Assembly (NCBI RefSeq): GCF_014649995.1
Contig: NZ_BMUC01000008.1
Coordinates: forward strand, 186,001-250,000
Reading direction: 5' to 3'
DNA: 64,000 nucleotides
Source of the DNA: Streptomyces griseoflavus
GTDB taxonomy: Bacteria > Actinomycetota > Actinomycetes > Streptomycetales > Streptomycetaceae
The notes beneath the pieces were generated by a model that was given only the letters and a program-made list of their open reading frames with translations, did no database searches and was not told where the DNA came from. A program made the translations under genes and the position numbers. Positions 45,528 through 54,679 of this stretch are shown piece by piece (the first letter of the stretch is position 1; each line of letters starts with the position of its first letter).

Positions 45528-47654
45528 ATGGCTACCACTTCACTTGACCTGGCCAAGGTCCGCAACATCGGGATCATGGCCCACATCGACGCGGGCAAGA
45601 CGACCACCACCGAGCGGATCCTGTTCTACACGGGCGTCTCCTACAAGATCGGTGAGACGCACGAGGGCTCCGCGACCATGGACTGGATGGAGCAGGAGCA
45701 GGAGCGTGGTATCACCATCACCTCCGCTGCGACCACCTGTCACTGGCCGCTCGAGGACAACGACTACACGATCAACATCATCGACACCCCGGGGCACGTC
45801 GACTTCACCGTAGAGGTGGAGCGTTCGCTGCGCGTCCTGGACGGTGCCGTGACGGTGTTCGACGGCGTCGCCGGTGTCGAGCCGCAGTCCGAGACGGTGT
45901 GGCGTCAGGCGGACCGCTACGGCGTTCCGCGTATCTGCTTCGTGAACAAGCTCGACCGCACCGGTGCGGACTTCCTCCGCTGCGTCGGCATGATCTCCGA
46001 CCGCCTGGGCGCGCAGCCGCTGGTCATGCAGCTGCCGATCGGCGCGGAGGCCGACTTCAAGGGCGTCATCGACCTCGTGACGATGAAGGCTCTGGTCTGG
46101 TCCGCCGAGGCGACCAAGGGCGAGATGTACGACACCGTCGACATCCCCGCGGAACTCGCCGAGCTCGCCGACGAGTACCGCGGCAAGCTGCTCGAGGCCG
46201 TCGCGGAGAACGACGAGGAGCTGATGGAGCTGTACCTGGAGGGCACCGAGCCCTCCGTGGAGCAGCTCTACGCGGCCGTCCGTCGCATCACCATCGCCTC
46301 CGGCAAGGCCGACGCGACCACCGTCACCCCCGTGTTCTGCGGCACCGCGTTCAAGAACAAGGGCGTTCAGCCCCTGCTCGACGCGGTCGTGCGCTACCTG
46401 CCGACCCCGCTCGACGTCGAGGCCATCGAGGGCCACGACCCGAAGGACGCGGAGAAGGTCGTCGCGCGCAAGCCGTCGGAGGACGAGCCGCTCGCCGCGC
46501 TCGCCTTCAAGATCATGAGCGACCCGCACCTCGGCAAGCTCACCTTCGTCCGGGTCTACTCGGGCCGCCTGGAGTCCGGCACCGCGGTGCTGAACTCCGT
46601 GAAGGGCAAGAAGGAGCGCATCGGCAAGATCTACCGCATGCACGCCAACAAGCGTGAGGAGATCGAGTCGGTGGGCGCCGGCGACATCGTCGCCGTCATG
46701 GGTCTGAAGCAGACCACCACCGGTGAGACGCTGTCCGACGACAAGAGCCCGGTCATCCTGGAGTCCATGGACTTCCCGGCGCCGGTCATCCAGGTCGCCA
46801 TCGAGCCCAAGTCGAAGGGCGACCAGGAGAAGCTCGGCGTCGCGATCCAGCGCCTGGCAGAGGAGGACCCGTCCTTCCAGGTCCACTCGGACGAGGAGAC
46901 CGGCCAGACCATCATCGGTGGTATGGGCGAGCTGCACCTCGAGGTGCTGGTCGACCGTATGCGCCGTGAGTTCAAGGTCGAGGCCAACGTCGGCAAGCCC
47001 CAGGTCGCCTACCGTGAGACGATTCGCAAGACCGTCGAGCGCGTGGACTACACCCACAAGAAGCAGACCGGTGGTACCGGTCAGTTCGCCAAGGTGCAGA
47101 TCGCGATCGAGCCGATCGAGGGCGGCGACGCCTCGTACGAGTTCGTGAACAAGGTGACCGGTGGCCGCATCCCGAAGGAGTACATCCCTTCGGTCGACGC
47201 CGGTGCTCAGGAGGCCATGCAGTTCGGCATCCTGGCCGGCTACGAGATGACGGGCGTCCGCGTCACGCTCATCGACGGTGGCTACCACGAGGTCGACTCC
47301 TCCGAGCTCGCGTTCAAGATCGCCGGTTCGCAGGCCTTCAAGGAGGCCGCGCGGAAGGCTTCGCCCGTGCTCCTCGAGCCGATGATGGCCGTCGAGGTCA
47401 CCACGCCCGAGGACTACATGGGTGAGGTCATCGGCGACATCAACTCCCGCCGTGGCCAGATCCAGGCCATGGAGGAGCGGGCCGGTGCCCGCGTCGTGAA
47501 GGGTCTCGTGCCCCTCTCGGAGATGTTCGGTTACGTCGGCGACCTGCGCAGCAAGACGTCCGGCCGTGCCAGCTACTCCATGCAGTTCGACTCCTACGCC
47601 GAGGTTCCGCGGAACGTCGCCGAGGAGATCATCGCGAAGGCCAAGGGCGAGTAA
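45528..47654 (+). CDS. fusA: Elongation factor G
   Basis: A 708-residue translocase GTPase. The G1 motif is [20 protein letters not shown] near the N-terminus, with switch [12 protein letters not shown]4 NKLDRTGAD, domain II ([20 protein letters not shown]), and domains III-V including [15 protein letters not shown] and the C-terminal [20 protein letters not shown]. It moves tRNAs and mRNA after peptide transfer. Full family length. It is placed in the str operon upstream of tuf. Confidence 0.98.
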   Translation: MATTSLDLAKVRNIGIMAHIDAGKTTTTERILFYTGVSYKIGETHEGSATMDWMEQEQERGITITSAATTCHWPLEDNDYTINIIDTPGHVDFTVEVERSLRVLDGAVTVFDGVAGVEPQSETVWRQADRYGVPRICFVNKLDRTGADFLRCVGMISDRLGAQPLVMQLPIGAEADFKGVIDLVTMKALVWSAEATKGEMYDTVDIPAELAELADEYRGKLLEAVAENDEELMELYLEGTEPSVEQLYAAVRRITIASGKADATTVTPVFCGTAFKNKGVQPLLDAVVRYLPTPLDVEAIEGHDPKDAEKVVARKPSEDEPLAALAFKIMSDPHLGKLTFVRVYSGRLESGTAVLNSVKGKKERIGKIYRMHANKREEIESVGAGDIVAVMGLKQTTTGETLSDDKSPVILESMDFPAPVIQVAIEPKSKGDQEKLGVAIQRLAEEDPSFQVHSDEETGQTIIGGMGELHLEVLVDRMRREFKVEANVGKPQVAYRETIRKTVERVDYTHKKQTGGTGQFAKVQIAIEPIEGGDASYEFVNKVTGGRIPKEYIPSVDAGAQEAMQFGILAGYEMTGVRVTLIDGGYHEVDSSELAFKIAGSQAFKEAARKASPVLLEPMMAVEVTTPEDYMGEVIGDINSRRGQIQAMEERAGARVVKGLVPLSEMFGYVGDLRSKTSGRASYSMQFDSYAEVPRNVAEEIIAKAKGE

Positions 47655-47714
47655 GGGACTCCGTTTAACGGACCCCCCTTCCACGCTTTAGGCTTGACCC
47701 CGGAGCCTGCAAGT

Positions 47715-47746
47715 GGGCATTCCGCCGCCACCCTGGTGGAATGCCC
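47715..47746 (+). terminator. Hairpin in the fusA-tuf spacer
   Basis: GGGCATTCCGCC and GGTGGAATGCCC form a 12-bp stem with one G-U and an 8-nt loop, 78 bp before tuf. It could be an mRNA processing or attenuation structure that lets tuf be expressed separately. Confidence 0.5.
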
Positions 47747-47824
47747 CGGGCCCGGGTTTCCCAGCAAAGATCACCTGGCGCCGATGAAGTAAGGCGTACA
47801 GAACCACTCCACAGGAGGACCCCA

Positions 47825-49018
47825 GTGGCGAAGGCGAAGTTCGAGCGGACTAAGCCGCACGTCAACATCGGCACCATCGGTCACATCGACCACGGTAAGA
47901 CGACCCTCACGGCCGCCATTACCAAGGTGCTGCACGACGCGTACCCGGACCTGAACGAGGCCTCGGCCTTCGACCAGATCGACAAGGCTCCCGAAGAGCG
48001 CCAGCGCGGTATCACGATCTCGATCTCGCACGTCGAGTACCAGACCGAGTCGCGTCACTACGCCCACGTCGACTGCCCCGGTCACGCGGACTACATCAAG
48101 AACATGATCACGGGTGCGGCGCAGATGGACGGCGCCATCCTCGTGGTCGCCGCCACCGACGGCCCGATGCCGCAGACCAAGGAGCACGTGCTCCTGGCCC
48201 GCCAGGTCGGCGTTCCGTACATCGTCGTCGCCCTGAACAAGGCCGACATGGTGGACGACGAGGAGATCCTGGAGCTCGTCGAGCTCGAGGTCCGTGAGCT
48301 CCTCTCCGAGTACGAGTTCCCGGGCGACGACGTTCCGGTCGTCAAGGTCTCGGCGCTCAAGGCCCTCGAGGGTGACAAGGAGTGGGGTGAGTCCGTCCTC
48401 AACCTGATGAAGGCCGTGGACGAGGCCATCCCGTCGCCCGAGCGTGACGTCGACAAGCCGTTCCTGATGCCGATCGAGGACGTCTTCACGATCACCGGTC
48501 GTGGCACCGTCGTCACCGGTCGTATCGAGCGCGGCATCCTCAAGGTCAACGAGACCGTCGACATCATCGGCATCAAGACCGAGAAGACCACCACCACGGT
48601 CACCGGTATCGAGATGTTCCGGAAGCTGCTCGACGAGGGCCAGGCCGGTGAGAACGTCGGTCTGCTGCTCCGCGGCATCAAGCGCGAGGACGTCGAGCGC
48701 GGCCAGGTCATCATCAAGCCGGGCTCGGTCACCCCGCACACCGAGTTCGAGGCCCAGGCCTACATCCTGTCGAAGGACGAGGGTGGTCGTCACACCCCGT
48801 TCTTCAACAACTACCGCCCGCAGTTCTACTTCCGTACGACGGACGTGACCGGCGTCGTGACCCTCCCCGAGGGCACCGAGATGGTCATGCCGGGTGACAA
48901 CACCGAGATGAAGGTGGAGCTCATCCAGCCCGTCGCCATGGAGGAGGGCCTGAAGTTCGCCATCCGTGAGGGTGGCCGGACCGTGGGCGCCGGCCAGGTC
49001 ACCAAGATCAACAAGTGA
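47825..49018 (+). CDS. tuf: Elongation factor Tu
   Basis: A 397-residue protein from a GTG starting [20 protein letters not shown]. It delivers aminoacyl-tRNA to the ribosome. The GTPase motifs are complete: [37 protein letters not shown] and SALKAL. Domain II/III regions ([32 protein letters not shown]) match tuf1 of Streptomyces in type. CACAGGAGG lies 8 nt before the GTG. A perfect terminator follows. Confidence 0.98.
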   Translation: MAKAKFERTKPHVNIGTIGHIDHGKTTLTAAITKVLHDAYPDLNEASAFDQIDKAPEERQRGITISISHVEYQTESRHYAHVDCPGHADYIKNMITGAAQMDGAILVVAATDGPMPQTKEHVLLARQVGVPYIVVALNKADMVDDEEILELVELEVRELLSEYEFPGDDVPVVKVSALKALEGDKEWGESVLNLMKAVDEAIPSPERDVDKPFLMPIEDVFTITGRGTVVTGRIERGILKVNETVDIIGIKTEKTTTTVTGIEMFRKLLDEGQAGENVGLLLRGIKREDVERGQVIIKPGSVTPHTEFEAQAYILSKDEGGRHTPFFNNYRPQFYFRTTDVTGVVTLPEGTEMVMPGDNTEMKVELIQPVAMEEGLKFAIREGGRTVGAGQVTKINK

Positions 49019-49061
49019 GCTTGCTGATCTGACCTGGTAGCTCCTGCTGCGAGCACCTGAG

Positions 49062-49093
49062 AGGGCCCGCACGACTTCGGTCGTGCGGGCCCT
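49062..49093 (+). terminator. Terminator of the str operon
   Basis: AGGGCCCGCACGAC-TTCG-GTCGTGCGGGCCCT is a perfect 14-bp stem with a stable TTCG loop, then TTCG. Confidence 0.92.
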
Positions 49094-49346
49094 TTCGCTG
49101 TGCCGGCCGGCGTCAACTTCGGCGGCGTTGCGTTCACTCGATGGCGCGAAGAGTCGGGCAAGTGCGGGTGGCACATGTCGAGCCGGCCCTGGCTTCGCCT
49201 TGCTCGGTCACCGGGGTGTCGAGGTCGGCGAGGGGGACCGGGAGCGGATCGTCGGCTGTGGGGATCCGGATGGGGTGCCGAAGCGGCCCCGGGCGGGCGC
49301 CGTGAAGGCGAGCCCGGGGCCGCTCGGGTCCCCCTGGGTGGGATGG
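49094..49346. other. Intergenic region after tuf
   Basis: No gene is seen between the tuf terminator and the convergent protease gene; the only clear structure is the hairpin at 49282-49324. Confidence 0.5.
49282..49324 (-). terminator. Terminator of the protease gene
   Basis: AGCGGCCCCGGGC and GCCCGGGGCCGCT form a perfect 13-bp stem with a 17-nt loop, 23 bp past the stop of the leftward protease gene. Confidence 0.65.
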
Positions 49347-50705
49347 TCAGGTGCGCTGCCACAGGGCCGGGACGTTCGGGGGTTCCCAGCCGGGCTGGGC
49401 CTGGTGGGTCTGGAGGCAGCGGTAGGTGGCGCCGCCGTAGGTGGCCGTGTCGCCGGCCTGGTAGACGGTGCCCGTGGACCAGGTGCCGCCGGGCTCCTCA
49501 CCGGGCGGGTCGTCGTCGCCGGCCGTCTTCAGGGTGAGGCCGTAGTTCTGGAGCAGCGGGTTGATCGGCTGGTGGAAGGTGGTGCCGCCGCTGCCGCAGT
49601 TGCCGGAGCCGCCCGAGGTGACGCCCTGCGCCTGGCTGCCGGAGATGTACGAGCCGCCCGAGTCACCGGGTTCGGCGCACACCGTGGTCCGGGTGACGCC
49701 GGTGATGGTGCCCTCGGGATAGGTCACGCTGGAGTTGTGCTGCTCGATCCTGCCGCAGTGCCAGCCGGTGGTGGAGCCGGAGCGGCAGATCGAGGCGCCG
49801 ACCGCGGCCTGCGCGGACCCGGTGACCTGGACGTTCTGGCCGCCGGCGCCCTTCACGTACGGCGTGGCGGTCCACTGGGCGTTGGTGGCCACCCACGCCA
49901 TGTCCCGGCCGGGGAAGACCGAGCCCTGGAAGGTGCCCTGGGCGCCCCGGTTGTGGCCGCTGGTGCTGTTGCCGGTCCGTCCGCAGTGGCCTGCCGTGGC
50001 GTAGCCCTGCTGGGTTCCCTTGGTGACGGGGAAGCCGATGGAGCAGCGGCCGCTGTTGTTGATGTAGTACGCCTCGCCGCCGCGCAGGTCGTACAGCGGG
50101 CGGGGCCGGTCGGCGGACTTCTCGACGCGGGCCAGGGAGGCGTCGACGCCGGCCGCCGCCAGCAGGGCGTGGGCCGCGGCGGGGCGTACCGCCCGGACGA
50201 CGACCTGGTTGGTGCGGACGTCCACGTACCAGACGGGGGCGTCGACGCTGTCGTGGTGCCGTGCCGCCCGGTCGACGCGGGCCTTGGCCGCGTCCAGCTC
50301 GGCCAGGGTGTGGCGCACGACGGCGGCCCGGGCGCCCTGCGCCTCGACGGTCCGTACGTCGGTGGTGTCCGTCGTGGCCACGGTCAGGGTGCCGGACTCG
50401 GGGCCGTGGACCCAGGCGCCCGCGAAGTCGGCGCCCAGCGCCGCGCGGAGTCGGCCGGCCGTCGCTCCGGCCTCGGCCTCGTTGGCCAGGCGGCGTTGCG
50501 CCTGCGCGCGGTCCAGGCCGAGGTCGCGCTCCATGGCGCTGAGGAGGGCGGGCGGGGCGGCGTCCGTGTGCAGGGTCCGGGCGGCGGAGGGGGCGGCGGG
50601 TCCCGCGCTCGCGGAGCCGCTGACCCCGGCCCCGAGCAGCGCGGCCGTGGCCGCGACGGCGGCACCCACGGCTCTGGTACGTCGGGAAAGGCGTCGGTGG
50701 GGCAT
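49347..50705 (-). CDS. Secreted streptogrisin-like serine protease with chitin-binding module
   Basis: A 452-residue preproenzyme. Residues 1-34 are a twin-Arg-free Sec-type signal peptide. About 45-200 is an alpha-lytic-protease-type pro-region (ALLSAMERDLGLDRAQAQRR, WYVDVRTNQVVVRAV). The mature S1E protease begins near YDLRGGEAYYINNSGRCSIG, with triad H240 (TAGHCG), D268 (GRDMAW) and S349 (GDSGGS). After an acidic Pro/Glu linker, residues of about 408-452 form a CBM5/12 chitin-binding module (WSTGTVYQAGDTATYGGATY, HQAQPGWEPPNVPALWQ). The layout is that of streptogrisin C, which degrades extracellular protein while bound to chitin. Confidence 0.93.
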   Translation of the reverse strand: MPHRRLSRRTRAVGAAVAATAALLGAGVSGSASAGPAAPSAARTLHTDAAPPALLSAMERDLGLDRAQAQRRLANEAEAGATAGRLRAALGADFAGAWVHGPESGTLTVATTDTTDVRTVEAQGARAAVVRHTLAELDAAKARVDRAARHHDSVDAPVWYVDVRTNQVVVRAVRPAAAHALLAAAGVDASLARVEKSADRPRPLYDLRGGEAYYINNSGRCSIGFPVTKGTQQGYATAGHCGRTGNSTSGHNRGAQGTFQGSVFPGRDMAWVATNAQWTATPYVKGAGGQNVQVTGSAQAAVGASICRSGSTTGWHCGRIEQHNSSVTYPEGTITGVTRTTVCAEPGDSGGSYISGSQAQGVTSGGSGNCGSGGTTFHQPINPLLQNYGLTLKTAGDDDPPGEEPGGTWSTGTVYQAGDTATYGGATYRCLQTHQAQPGWEPPNVPALWQRT

Positions 50706-50796
50706 GGGGCGTCTCCTCGGTTCGGTGGGGAGGTGCCGAAACCGTAGGGAGCGCCGCCCGGGGGCCGTAAGCCGTCGTCCGGCCCCCTCCCCGGCG

Positions 50797-51744
50797 TTAT
50801 GGAACGGCCTGGGCGGCGCGCCAGCGCGTGTAGCCGTCGCTGCGTGCCGCCACGTCGGCGTGGGCCAGCCGGGCCTGCTGGAGCACGGTGACCGCGGTCT
50901 CCGCCCGTTGCGTCCGGCGGTGCCAGCCGAGCAGGTGCCGCCAGGTCAGCGGGGTCCCGGTGAGCGGCCGGGTGACGATCCCCGGTGTGTCCGGGAAGGT
51001 GGCCCGGCACAGCCCGACCGCCCGGCCGACCTGCACCAGGTGGACCAGGGAGGAGGTGTCCGTCTCGTACATGCGGTGCGGGGTGAAGCCGGCGCGGGCG
51101 CAGGCCGCGGTGAAGCAGTCGCCGAAGCAGCCGTCGCCCGGGACGCAGGCCCACTGCTCGCCGGCGCAGGCGCCCAGGTCCACCTCGCCGGGCCGGGCGA
51201 GCGCGTGCCCCTCCGGCATCATGACGAACACCGGGTCGGTCGCCACCTCCTGCCAGACCAGGCCCTCCGCCCCGGGCGGCGCGGCCGAACCGCAGGTCCC
51301 CGTGAGGGCGAAGTCCAGCCGGCCCTCGGTCAGCAGGGTGGCCAGTTCCCGCTCGGACCAGGAGGCGCAGGTCGTCACCCGGGCGTCGGGGGTCACCTCG
51401 GCCAGCCGGTCCACCACCGCCCCGAGCAGGGGGCCGTGGGTGCCGCCGAGCCGGAAGCACGCCGTCGCGCGGGGCGTCCGGGCGAAGCGGGCCGCCTCCT
51501 GTTGCAGCTCGGTCACCGCCGGCAGCACGATCCGGCTGCGTTCCAGCACGAGTTCACCCAGCGCGGTGGCCCGCACGCCGTGCCGTCCACGCTCGAACAG
51601 GGCGCCGCCCAGGGCGCGTTCGATCCGCTTGAGCTGGGCGCTCAGCGCGGGCTGGGCGAGCCCCAGGTCGGTCGCCGCCCGGGTGAGACTGCCCGCGTCC
51701 GCGATCGCGCGGATCGCCCTCAGATGCCGCAACTCCAGCTCCAT
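50797..51744 (-). CDS. LysR-family transcriptional regulator
   Basis: A 315-residue regulator starting MELELRHLRAIRAIADAGSL. The N-terminal winged helix-turn-helix (TRAATDLGLAQPALSAQLKR) is followed by a periplasmic-binding-protein-like effector domain (about 90-295). There is an unusual cluster of Cys residues in the effector domain (GTCGS, ACAGEQWACVPGDGCFGDCF) that could sense oxidants or metal. It is oriented toward the protease gene. The target is unknown. Confidence 0.85.
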   Translation of the reverse strand: MELELRHLRAIRAIADAGSLTRAATDLGLAQPALSAQLKRIERALGGALFERGRHGVRATALGELVLERSRIVLPAVTELQQEAARFARTPRATACFRLGGTHGPLLGAVVDRLAEVTPDARVTTCASWSERELATLLTEGRLDFALTGTCGSAAPPGAEGLVWQEVATDPVFVMMPEGHALARPGEVDLGACAGEQWACVPGDGCFGDCFTAACARAGFTPHRMYETDTSSLVHLVQVGRAVGLCRATFPDTPGIVTRPLTGTPLTWRHLLGWHRRTQRAETAVTVLQQARLAHADVAARSDGYTRWRAAQAVP

Positions 51745-51815
51745 GAGGGGAGCTTGCGGGGTGGGAGGGGCGGGGGCAAGGGGTTGGTACGGACCTGGTG
51801 CGCGGGGCGGGTCCG

Positions 51816-52418
51816 TCAGTGTGGCCGGTGCAGGCCGTCGACGAGGACGTGGGTGAGACGGCGGGCGTCGTAGTCCGGGTCGCTCTCGGCGCCGATGCAG
51901 AGGTTGCCCACGCCGCGCATCAGGGTGAGGGCGTCGATGTCGGCGCGGATCTCCCCGGCGGTGACCGCGGCGTCGAGGAGCTCGGCGCAGACCGGGACGA
52001 GCCGGTCGAGGAAGTAGTCGTGCAGGGCGGTGAAACCCGCCTGGTCGGAGCGCAGGACGGCGGCGAGGCCGTGCTTGGTGACCAGGAAGTCGACGAAGAG
52101 GTCGATCCACTGCCGTAGGGCGGCGTGCGGGGTCGGGGCGGCGGCCAGCAGGGCGGGGCCGGCCTCGGCGCAGGCGTCGACCTGGTGCCGGTAGACGCCG
52201 ATGATCAGGTCCGCCCGGGTCGGGAAGTGGCGGTAGAGGGTGCCGAGGCCGACGCCGGCCCGGGTGGCGATGTCGCGCACCGGGGCGTCGACGCCCGAGG
52301 TGACGAAGACCGCGGCGGCCGCTTCGAGCAGCGACTCCTTGTTGCGCCGGGCGTCCTTGCGCCGTGACGGGGCGGCGGAGCCGCTGTCCGTGCCGCCGGC
52401 CTGGTCGCTCTGGTCCAC
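51816..52418 (-). CDS. TetR-family repressor
   Basis: A 200-residue regulator from a GTG starting MDQSDQAGGTDSGSAAPSRR. The TetR helix-turn-helix covers about 20-70 (RRNKESLLEAAAAVFVTSGV, VRDIATRAGVGLGTLYRHFP). The C-terminal ligand domain is of the type common next to oxidoreductases. It is divergent from the aldo-keto reductase, and the 165-bp spacer holds two GGAAC-N3-GTTCC sites, which are probable operators for this protein. Confidence 0.85.
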   Translation of the reverse strand: MDQSDQAGGTDSGSAAPSRRKDARRNKESLLEAAAAVFVTSGVDAPVRDIATRAGVGLGTLYRHFPTRADLIIGVYRHQVDACAEAGPALLAAAPTPHAALRQWIDLFVDFLVTKHGLAAVLRSDQAGFTALHDYFLDRLVPVCAELLDAAVTAGEIRADIDALTLMRGVGNLCIGAESDPDYDARRLTHVLVDGLHRPH

Positions 52419-52505
52419 CTCGTCCGTTCCCTCCGCCGCGGGCGTGCTCCCGCATGGTCTCACGCATGTCCTCGCCGGTTCGGGGGCGCTCGCCCTTGCC
52501 AAAGC

Positions 52506-52548
52506 GGAACAGTGTTCCGTATCGTCAAACGTACCGGAACGACGTTCC
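52506..52548. promoter_or_regulatory. Paired TetR operators
   Basis: GGAACAGTGTTCC (52506-52518) and GGAACGACGTTCC (52536-52548) are inverted repeats of the same form with centres 30 bp apart, near three helical turns, between the divergent tetR and reductase genes. Confidence 0.7.
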
Positions 52549-52583
52549 GTTTCGGTTCGCTTCCCTCGTGAGGAGACACGGCC

Positions 52584-53606
52584 ATGCAGTACCGCACCCT
52601 GGGCCGGACCGGCGTACAGGTCAGCACGCTCGCGCTCGGCGCGATGAACTTCGGTGCCATCGGACGCACCACCCAGGACGAGGCCACCGCCCTCGTCGAC
52701 GCGGCCCTGGAGGCCGGCGTCAACCTCATCGACACCGCCGACCGGTACAGCGGCGGCGAGTCGGAGGAGATGGTCGGCAAGGCCATCGCGGGCCGCCGCG
52801 AGGACATCGTGCTGGCCACGAAGGCGACGATGCCGATGGGGGAGGAGCGCAACCACAAGGGCGGCTCGCGCCGCTGGCTCGTCACCGCGCTGGAGGACAG
52901 CCTGCGCCGGCTCGGCGTGGACCACGTCGACCTCTACCAGATGCACCGCTGGGACCCGGAGACCGGCGACGAGGAGACCCTCTCGGCGCTGACCGACCTG
53001 CAGCGCGCGGGCAAGATCCGCTACTTCGGCTCCTCCACCTTCCCCGCGTACCGGATCGTGCAGGCACAGTGGGCCGCACGCGACCTGCGCCTCGGCCGGT
53101 ACGTCACCGAGCAGCCCAGCTACTCGATCCTGCAACGCGGGATCGAGGCCCACGTCCTGCCCGTCACCGAGGAGTACGGGCTCGGCGTGCTGGCCTGGAG
53201 CCCGCTGGCCTCGGGCTGGCTGTCGGGCGCGGTCCGCGCCGGCCGGGACATCGCCACCAGCCGCTCCAAGGTCCTGCCGGACCGCTTCGACCTCTCCCTC
53301 CCGGCGAACCGTGCCCGGCTCGACGCCGTCGAGCGGCTGGCCGCGGTCGCCGACGGGGCCGGACTGACCATGATCCAGCTGGCGCTGGGCTTCGTGACCG
53401 CGCATCCCGCCGTGACCAGCGCGCTCATCGGGCCGCGCACGCAGGACCATCTGCGGACGCAGCTCGCCGCCGCCGACACCGTGCTCTCCGCCGACGTGCT
53501 CGACGCGATCGACGAGATCGTCGCTCCGGGTGTCGACCTGGCCCCGCACGAGAAGTTCGACACGCCGCCCGCGCTGCTCGACGCGTCACTGCGCCGTCGC
53601 CGCTGA
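52584..53606 (+). CDS. Aldo-keto reductase
   Basis: A 340-residue NADPH-dependent reductase with a TIM-barrel fold, starting MQYRTLGRTGVQVSTLALGA. Motifs are NLIDTADRYSGGESEEMVGK with catalytic Asp and Tyr, VLATKATMPMG with Lys, VDLYQMHRWDPE with His, and the NADPH site near SALIGPRTQDHL. It reduces aldehydes or ketones; the natural substrate is unknown. GAGGAG precedes the ATG. The divergent TetR repressor and paired operators suggest induction by a small molecule. It is followed by an LLM oxidoreductase 21 bp downstream. Confidence 0.92.
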   Translation: MQYRTLGRTGVQVSTLALGAMNFGAIGRTTQDEATALVDAALEAGVNLIDTADRYSGGESEEMVGKAIAGRREDIVLATKATMPMGEERNHKGGSRRWLVTALEDSLRRLGVDHVDLYQMHRWDPETGDEETLSALTDLQRAGKIRYFGSSTFPAYRIVQAQWAARDLRLGRYVTEQPSYSILQRGIEAHVLPVTEEYGLGVLAWSPLASGWLSGAVRAGRDIATSRSKVLPDRFDLSLPANRARLDAVERLAAVADGAGLTMIQLALGFVTAHPAVTSALIGPRTQDHLRTQLAAADTVLSADVLDAIDEIVAPGVDLAPHEKFDTPPALLDASLRRRR

Positions 53607-53627
53607 CCGCCCGGAGGCCGCCCGCCC

Positions 53628-54503
53628 ATGTGCCCCGCACCCCGGCCCCGTTTCGGGATCATGACCGCGCCGACGCAGGTCGGCTACGACGACATCCTGC
53701 GTGTCTGGCGCGAGGCCGACACCGTCCCGGAGATCGAGCACGCCTGGCTCTTCGACCACCTCATGCCCATCCACGGCGACCCGTGGGGCCCGGCCTTCGA
53801 GGGCTGGACCCTGCTCTCCGCCCTCGCGGCGCGCACCCGGCGGCTGCGGCTGGGTGTGATGGTCACCAGCAACCGGTTCCGGCCGCCCGCGCTGCTCGCC
53901 AAGATCGCCACCACCGTCGACGTCGTCTCCGGCGGACGGCTCGACTTCGGCATCGGCGTCGGCTCCCGCCCGGACCCGCCCGCGGCCCGGCGCGAGTACC
54001 CGGCGCACGGCCTGCCCTTCCAGCCCCCCGCGCAGGCCGTGGAGAGCCTCGCCGAGGCCTGCGCGCTGATCCGGCGGCTGTGGACCGAGGAGGAGCCCTT
54101 CGACTTCCACGGCACCCACCACCACCTCACCGGGGCGTTCGGCAACCCCAAGCCCGTGCAGCGTCCCCACCCGCCGATCCTCATCGGCGGACGCTCCTCG
54201 GCGACGCTCCGGGTGGTCGCGGAACACGCGGACCTCTGGAACATCCCCGGCGGCGACAGGGACGACGTGGCCCGCCGCGGCGCCCTGCTGGACCGCTACT
54301 GCGCGGAGATCGGCCGCGATCCCGAATCGATCGTCCGCTCGATCCACCTGCCCGTCGACACCGGCCGGCCCGGTGTCACGCGGGAGGCGATCGGCGAGGC
54401 GCTCGACGCCGGTTTCCGGCACGTCGTCCTCGGCCTGCCGGCGCCGTACCCCGAGGGCGTCGCACGGTGGGCCGCCGCCGAACTGATCCGCCCTTCGGTC
54501 TAA
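53628..54503 (+). CDS. LLM-class F420-dependent oxidoreductase
   Basis: A 291-residue protein starting MCPAPRPRFGIMTAPTQVGY. It has the luciferase-like TIM-barrel pattern: WLFDHLMPIHGDPWGPAFEG, LRLGVMVTSNRFRPPALLAK, VDVVSGGRLDFGIGVGSRPD and RPHPPILIGGRSSATLRVVA. Such enzymes in actinobacteria commonly use reduced coenzyme F420. It lies in one transcription unit with the aldo-keto reductase, so both may act on the same xenobiotic or metabolite. Confidence 0.88.
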   Translation: MCPAPRPRFGIMTAPTQVGYDDILRVWREADTVPEIEHAWLFDHLMPIHGDPWGPAFEGWTLLSALAARTRRLRLGVMVTSNRFRPPALLAKIATTVDVVSGGRLDFGIGVGSRPDPPAARREYPAHGLPFQPPAQAVESLAEACALIRRLWTEEEPFDFHGTHHHLTGAFGNPKPVQRPHPPILIGGRSSATLRVVAEHADLWNIPGGDRDDVARRGALLDRYCAEIGRDPESIVRSIHLPVDTGRPGVTREAIGEALDAGFRHVVLGLPAPYPEGVARWAAAELIRPSV

Positions 54504-54620
54504 GCGCCGCCGGGAGGGCCCGGCGGCGGCCGAGGGGGAGCCGGCCGCCGCCGGGAACGTCCGACCCGTGCACGGGTATTGACGGGCCGCCCGGCCGAAC
54601 CGTAGCGTCCGCCCATCCCT

Positions 54621-54648
54621 AATGTTTCGAGATAGTGTTCGAAACATT
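54621..54648. promoter_or_regulatory. 28-bp inverted repeat upstream of the xylanase
   Basis: AATGTTTCGA (54621-54630) and TCGAAACATT (54639-54648) are perfect 10-bp arms around 8 bp, 31 bp upstream of the xylanase start. Streptomyces xylanase genes often carry GAAA/TTTC-type inverted repeats bound by a repressor, so this is a likely operator. Confidence 0.6.
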
Positions 54649-54679
54649 CGAGACCGACGATGGGAATGAGACTCCCCGC

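Noticed and set aside
49083-50747. 554-codon plus-strand frame opposite the protease
   Set aside because: Antisense shadow of a protease with complete catalytic triad and signal peptide.
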